A stretch of 64,000 nt of DNA. It comes from Trissonchulus latispiculum. Its lineage: Eukaryota > Nematoda > Enoplea > Enoplida > Ironidae. The notes beneath the pieces are model-generated. The model was not told the DNA's origin, did not search any database, and saw only the letters and a list, made by a program, of their open reading frames with translations. The stretch covers positions 1-64,000 of the forward strand of contig JASAND010012840.1 in the NCBI GenBank assembly GCA_030248195.1, given 5' to 3'. The position numbers and the translations under genes were made by a program. Shown here one piece after another: positions 61,105-64,000 of the stretch; within the stretch, counting starts at the first letter, position 1; each line of letters starts with the position of its first letter.

Positions 61105-61560
61105 CGTGGCTTGACCAAAAATTTCCGGCGGAGCCGGAAAATTTTCAAAAAATTTTGACCAAAAATCCTAAAAATTTGGTAATTTCTGGGCACCTTAGGG
61201 TGAGTGGGGCGGAAGCCCAAAAAAGTGGAGGGGGAACGAATAGGTGGGGGGGGGGGAAGGAGGTCGAGTGGGGGACCCAAAAAGTGGAGGGGGAACAAGT
61301 GGGGGAGGAGGTCGAGTGGGGGGGCATAGGTGTGGCTGGCGAAAAAAGTAGGGGTGGGGATATGAAAAAAAGTAGGGAGGAGGTCTGGCAAAAAAGGGGG
61401 AGGGGGGTCGAAAAAAGTCGATTTTGGGGGAGGGGTACATAGGTGTACCAGGCTATAGTTTACCCCCTGTGAGACCCCCCCACGAGGAGGCCAAACCCCC
61501 CTCCCCCCCTACCCGGCCTCGACTACTCCCCCCCCCAAGGCGAGCTCAGACCCCCCCCCC
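61105..61560. mobile_element. G/C-homopolymer family member
   Basis: A TTTCCGGCGGAGCCGGAAAA hairpin near 61,120 is followed by G-rich text. CATAGGTGTGGCTGGCGAAAAA edge words appear at about 61,325 and an ACATAGGTGTACC edge near 61,437. C-runs follow to 61,560. Confidence 0.5.
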
Positions 61561-61769
61561 GTAAAATGGGGTCCAAACAAGAGAAAAAATGCAAAATTTT
61601 TGCAATTTTTCAAAAATTTTCTGAAAAAATTGGCTAGAAATAGGTAAAAACGCTAAAAAATAGGTTTTAAAACACAATACAAGTGTGAAAAATGCCCTAG
61701 ACGGGCATGCAGGGTGTAGAATAGGGAAATAAGGAGGGCGGAAAAATGCCAATAGATTTGACAGTCGGC

Positions 61770-61921
61770 GCTGAATATGATAGAAACTAGGCTCAGCCCC
61801 GAATAGGGAATGCAGTCGGCGCTGAAACTGATAGAAACTAGCTCTAGCGCCGAATAGGGAATGCAGTCGGCGCCGAAAATGATAGAAACTAGATTCAGTG
61901 CCGAAAAGAGAATGCAATCGG
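61770..61921. repeat. 51-bp minisatellite, three copies (left arm)
   Basis: Units of GCAGTCGGCGCTGAAA, then TGATAGAAACTAG, then CGCCGAATAGGGAAT. They are inverted relative to the array at 63,486. Confidence 0.85.
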
Positions 61922-62059
61922 GTAGCGTGGAACAGGCAATTCCTTCGTCCATCCTATTCGCGTGAACTGCTCTGCAATGTTGCGAAATGCGCTACCTGGG
62001 TACATAATACCCACTCCCAGTGTGTGAACGAAATCTACTCAGCACTAATGACAAGGACA

Positions 62060-62470
62060 TTTCTAACTTTGGTATCAAATGAAAGCCTTTGGTGAGGCGA
62101 ACATTTTTTGTCATTGGAAGACCCTTCCAAAGTGGACCCAGCGGCCTGTGGCGCCCTGACCAGGGTGTCGGACTGGTAAAAAATCGATTTTTTAAAAAAT
62201 TTCCAACTTTGGTATTAAATGAAAGCCTTTGGTGAGGCGAAGTTTCGTTTCGCTCTCACTCTACTGGTTTGCCTGATGGAAGCTGGCACGAACAATGTCG
62301 AATCGGTTCGGCCGGATGGATCTGGCAATCTCGGTGACGACGGTACAACTGATCAGTCCAATTCAATTCCTGTATCGCCGCTGATTCCTAGCAGTGGACG
62401 TTTTGGTAGGCTATTCAGCTATCAACTCCTATTTGGTATCAAATGAAAGCCTATGGTGAGGCGAACATTT
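62060..62470. repeat. Repeated TTGGTATCAAATGAAAGCCT motif
   Basis: The motif followed by TGGTGAGGCGAA occurs three times (about 62,070, 62,209 and 62,438). The same motif appears in SEC14L intron 7, so it belongs to a dispersed repeat. The intervening frame (62,219-62,446) matches nothing I know. Confidence 0.65.
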
Positions 62471-62918
62471 GGGCGTTCGGCCCCCCGTTTTCATGTCTTC
62501 CGGCAAACCTTTGTAAAAGTCGCTGATGTACACGTAATTGCGTTTTCAAATGTTCGCTCCCCCACCCAGCGCGACTACCCCCCCCAATGGGCGTTCGGCC
62601 CCCCGTCATGATGCTGTCCGACAAACCTTTGTAAACAAAGTATATTCAGTAAAAAAAAAACACACAAATTATGTACAGTCAGCGTAAAAACTTTACTGAA
62701 AAGGGACGCACAGAGTTGAGATTACAACTACTTACGTACACCCAGTCAATTAAGAAAAGAATACAGGGAGTTATAAAATATATATATATATACATAACCA
62801 AAATAAAATTTCATATATATGCCCATAACAGCAGACAAACAGCTTCAATTTGATATAGAATACACAGAGAATCAGGAAAACAATATTATAGAAGTACATA
62901 CACACAGTGTGGAAAATC

Positions 62919-63503
62919 TTAGAATATTTTGGTATAAGCACTTAAATCAATAGAATGCAAGGAGCGTTTAAAGACATCGAGAGAGACCGAGTTAACTACA
63001 CCGAACGGAAGGTTGTTCCAAGCATTCACTATTCTATTACTGAGAAAATTCTTCTTTTCGTTTCGATGGCAGGTTTTGGTACTAAGCATATAATTATGTC
63101 CCCGAAGCCTATTACTTTCTTTAACAGTGAAGAAGTCAGAACACTTTAGACTGTCTAAACCATGGACTATGCGGTAGCATTGAGATAAATCGGATTTTAC
63201 TCGACGAAGTTCTAAGCTGTCCAGATTTAAAATTTTTAAACGTTCTGCATAAGATTTTCTACTTAGACAAGGGATGCGTTTGGTAAACCGTTTTTGAACC
63301 TTTTCAATTTTTACAATGTCTTTCTTCATGTATGGGTTCCAAATTACACAATTATACTCTACAATGGGTCGTACGTACGTAACATACATAGCACGCAAGA
63401 ATGACAATTCCCTAGACCTAAAAAGTTGTTGATGTACACGTACGTACGGAAACAACTGCGTTTCTGCGTTCCACGCTACCCGATTGCATTCCCTATTCGG
63501 CAC
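62919..63503 (-). pseudogene. Non-LTR retrotransposon reverse transcriptase, C-terminal part
   Basis: An open stretch of about 180 residues matches the thumb and post-RT region of LINE reverse transcriptases (CR1/Jockey-like group). Motifs are YVRPIVEYNCVIWNPYMKKD, IEKVQKRFTKRIPCL, SYAERLKILNLDSLELRR and NRIVNAWNNLP. The stop codon is at 62,919. The finger and palm domains and the YADD catalytic motif are missing. The upstream sequence switches at about 63,470 into the minisatellite arm, so this is a truncated fragment captured in another structure. Confidence 0.88.
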
Positions 63504-63741
63504 TGAATCTAGTTTCTATCATTCTCAGCGCCGACTGCATTCCCTATTCGGCGCTAAAGCTAGTTTCTATCATTTTCAGCGCCGACTGCATTCCCTATTC
63601 GGCGCTAAAGCTAGTTTCTATCAGTTTCAGCGCCGACTGCATTCCCTGTTCGGGGCTGAGCCTAGTTTCTATCATTTTCAGCGCCGACTGCATTCCCTAT
63701 TCGGCGCTTAAAGCTAGTTTCTATAATTTTCAGTGCCGACT
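63486..63741. repeat. 51-bp minisatellite, five copies (right arm)
   Basis: Unit starts at 63,486, 63,537, 63,588, 63,639 and 63,690, exactly 51 bp apart. The period is a multiple of three, so an open frame runs across, but it shows no coding character. Confidence 0.92.
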
Positions 63742-64000
63742 GTCAATCTCTTGGCATTTTTCCGCCCTCCTTATTTCCCTATTCTACACCCTGCATGCCC
63801 GTCTAGGGCATTTTTCCCACTGGTTTCTAGCACTTTTCCGCTGTAGCGCACGTTATAGAAGTCCTCAAATTCGGGTGTGTATAAAACCCTGCGCGGCCCG
63901 GCCAACCTGCCTCACAGAGCTGAGAGTGTATACTAAAACCCTGCCTGGCCCACTGTGATAGTTTAAAGTGGAAATGTCCACTAAAAAGGTCACGCGTGTA

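Larger units (their letters stand above)
61690..63825. mobile_element. Inverted-arm structure enclosing LINE sequence
   Basis: About 61,690-61,945 is repeated in reverse at about 63,465-63,825. This includes the outer AAATGCCCTAGACGGGCATG word and an inner GGGTAGCGTGGAAC word. Both arms contain the 51-bp minisatellite, with three copies on the left and five on the right. A duplication could not be identified. It may be a composite or a rearranged pair. Confidence 0.6.

Noticed and set aside
63484..63711. 75-codon repetitive frame
   Set aside because: The 51-bp minisatellite period keeps any frame open; there is no independent sign of coding.

Overview
This is intron-bearing, very transposon-rich nuclear DNA from an animal, most likely a non-vertebrate metazoan. 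A sponge or other early-branching animal is possible, but the sequence does not decide it. Two genes could be read through consensus splice sites. One is a complete minus-strand SEC14-like gene of the SEC14L1/SEC14L5 type: 18 coding exons between 44,274 and 57,851, 889 codons, domain order PRELI/MSF1, CRAL-TRIO-N, CRAL-TRIO, GOLD. The other is the last two exons of a plus-strand CLYBL-like citramalyl-CoA lyase (37,429-38,104). All 17 SEC14L introns keep the reading frame, so that gene looks intact. Two weak candidate gene fragments lie at 13.1-14.1 kb (+) and 15.4 kb (-).

The rest is mobile and repetitive DNA. Layout: 1-715, a ~146-bp satellite. 1.57-6.66 kb, three hAT-like elements. 6.66-7.12 kb, a G/C-homopolymer element. 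7.58-12.92 kb, a 5.3-kb long inverted repeat carrying nested array elements. 13-18.4 kb, AT-rich DNA with TA and TACGTA words. 18.47-19.53 kb, a Merlin element with a broken ISXO2-type transposase. 20.01-20.82 kb, a TA-flanked MITE. 21.4-22.9 kb, a hAT-like element carrying a tRNA-derived SINE. 23.07-23.94 kb, a TTAA-flanked foldback. 23.97-30.43 kb, a four-level nest of elements. 31.1-33.3 kb, poly-G-rich tandem repeats. 34.6 kb, a tRNA-like sequence. 36.7-37.1 kb, a GAGTTAAA array. 37.4-38.1 kb, the CLYBL exons. 39.5-43.15 kb, a 3.6-kb hAT-like element. 44.3-57.85 kb, SEC14L with elements in its introns. 58.6-60.7 kb, a hAT-like element with another nested inside. 61.7-63.8 kb, inverted minisatellite arms around a LINE reverse-transcriptase tail.

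The most striking pattern is a set of non-autonomous elements with Ac-like ends (TAGAGATG, TAGTGATG, CAGGGTTG and similar) and 8-bp target-site duplications. Each family's subterminal regions are built from its own short word repeated on both strands: GGGCC, GGATC, GAGACC, GGTTCC, GCGTCC, GGGGCC or GGATCAG. I found exact or 7-of-8 duplications for ten such copies. These word arrays explain most of the low-complexity open frames in the window. No intact transposase was found for any of them.
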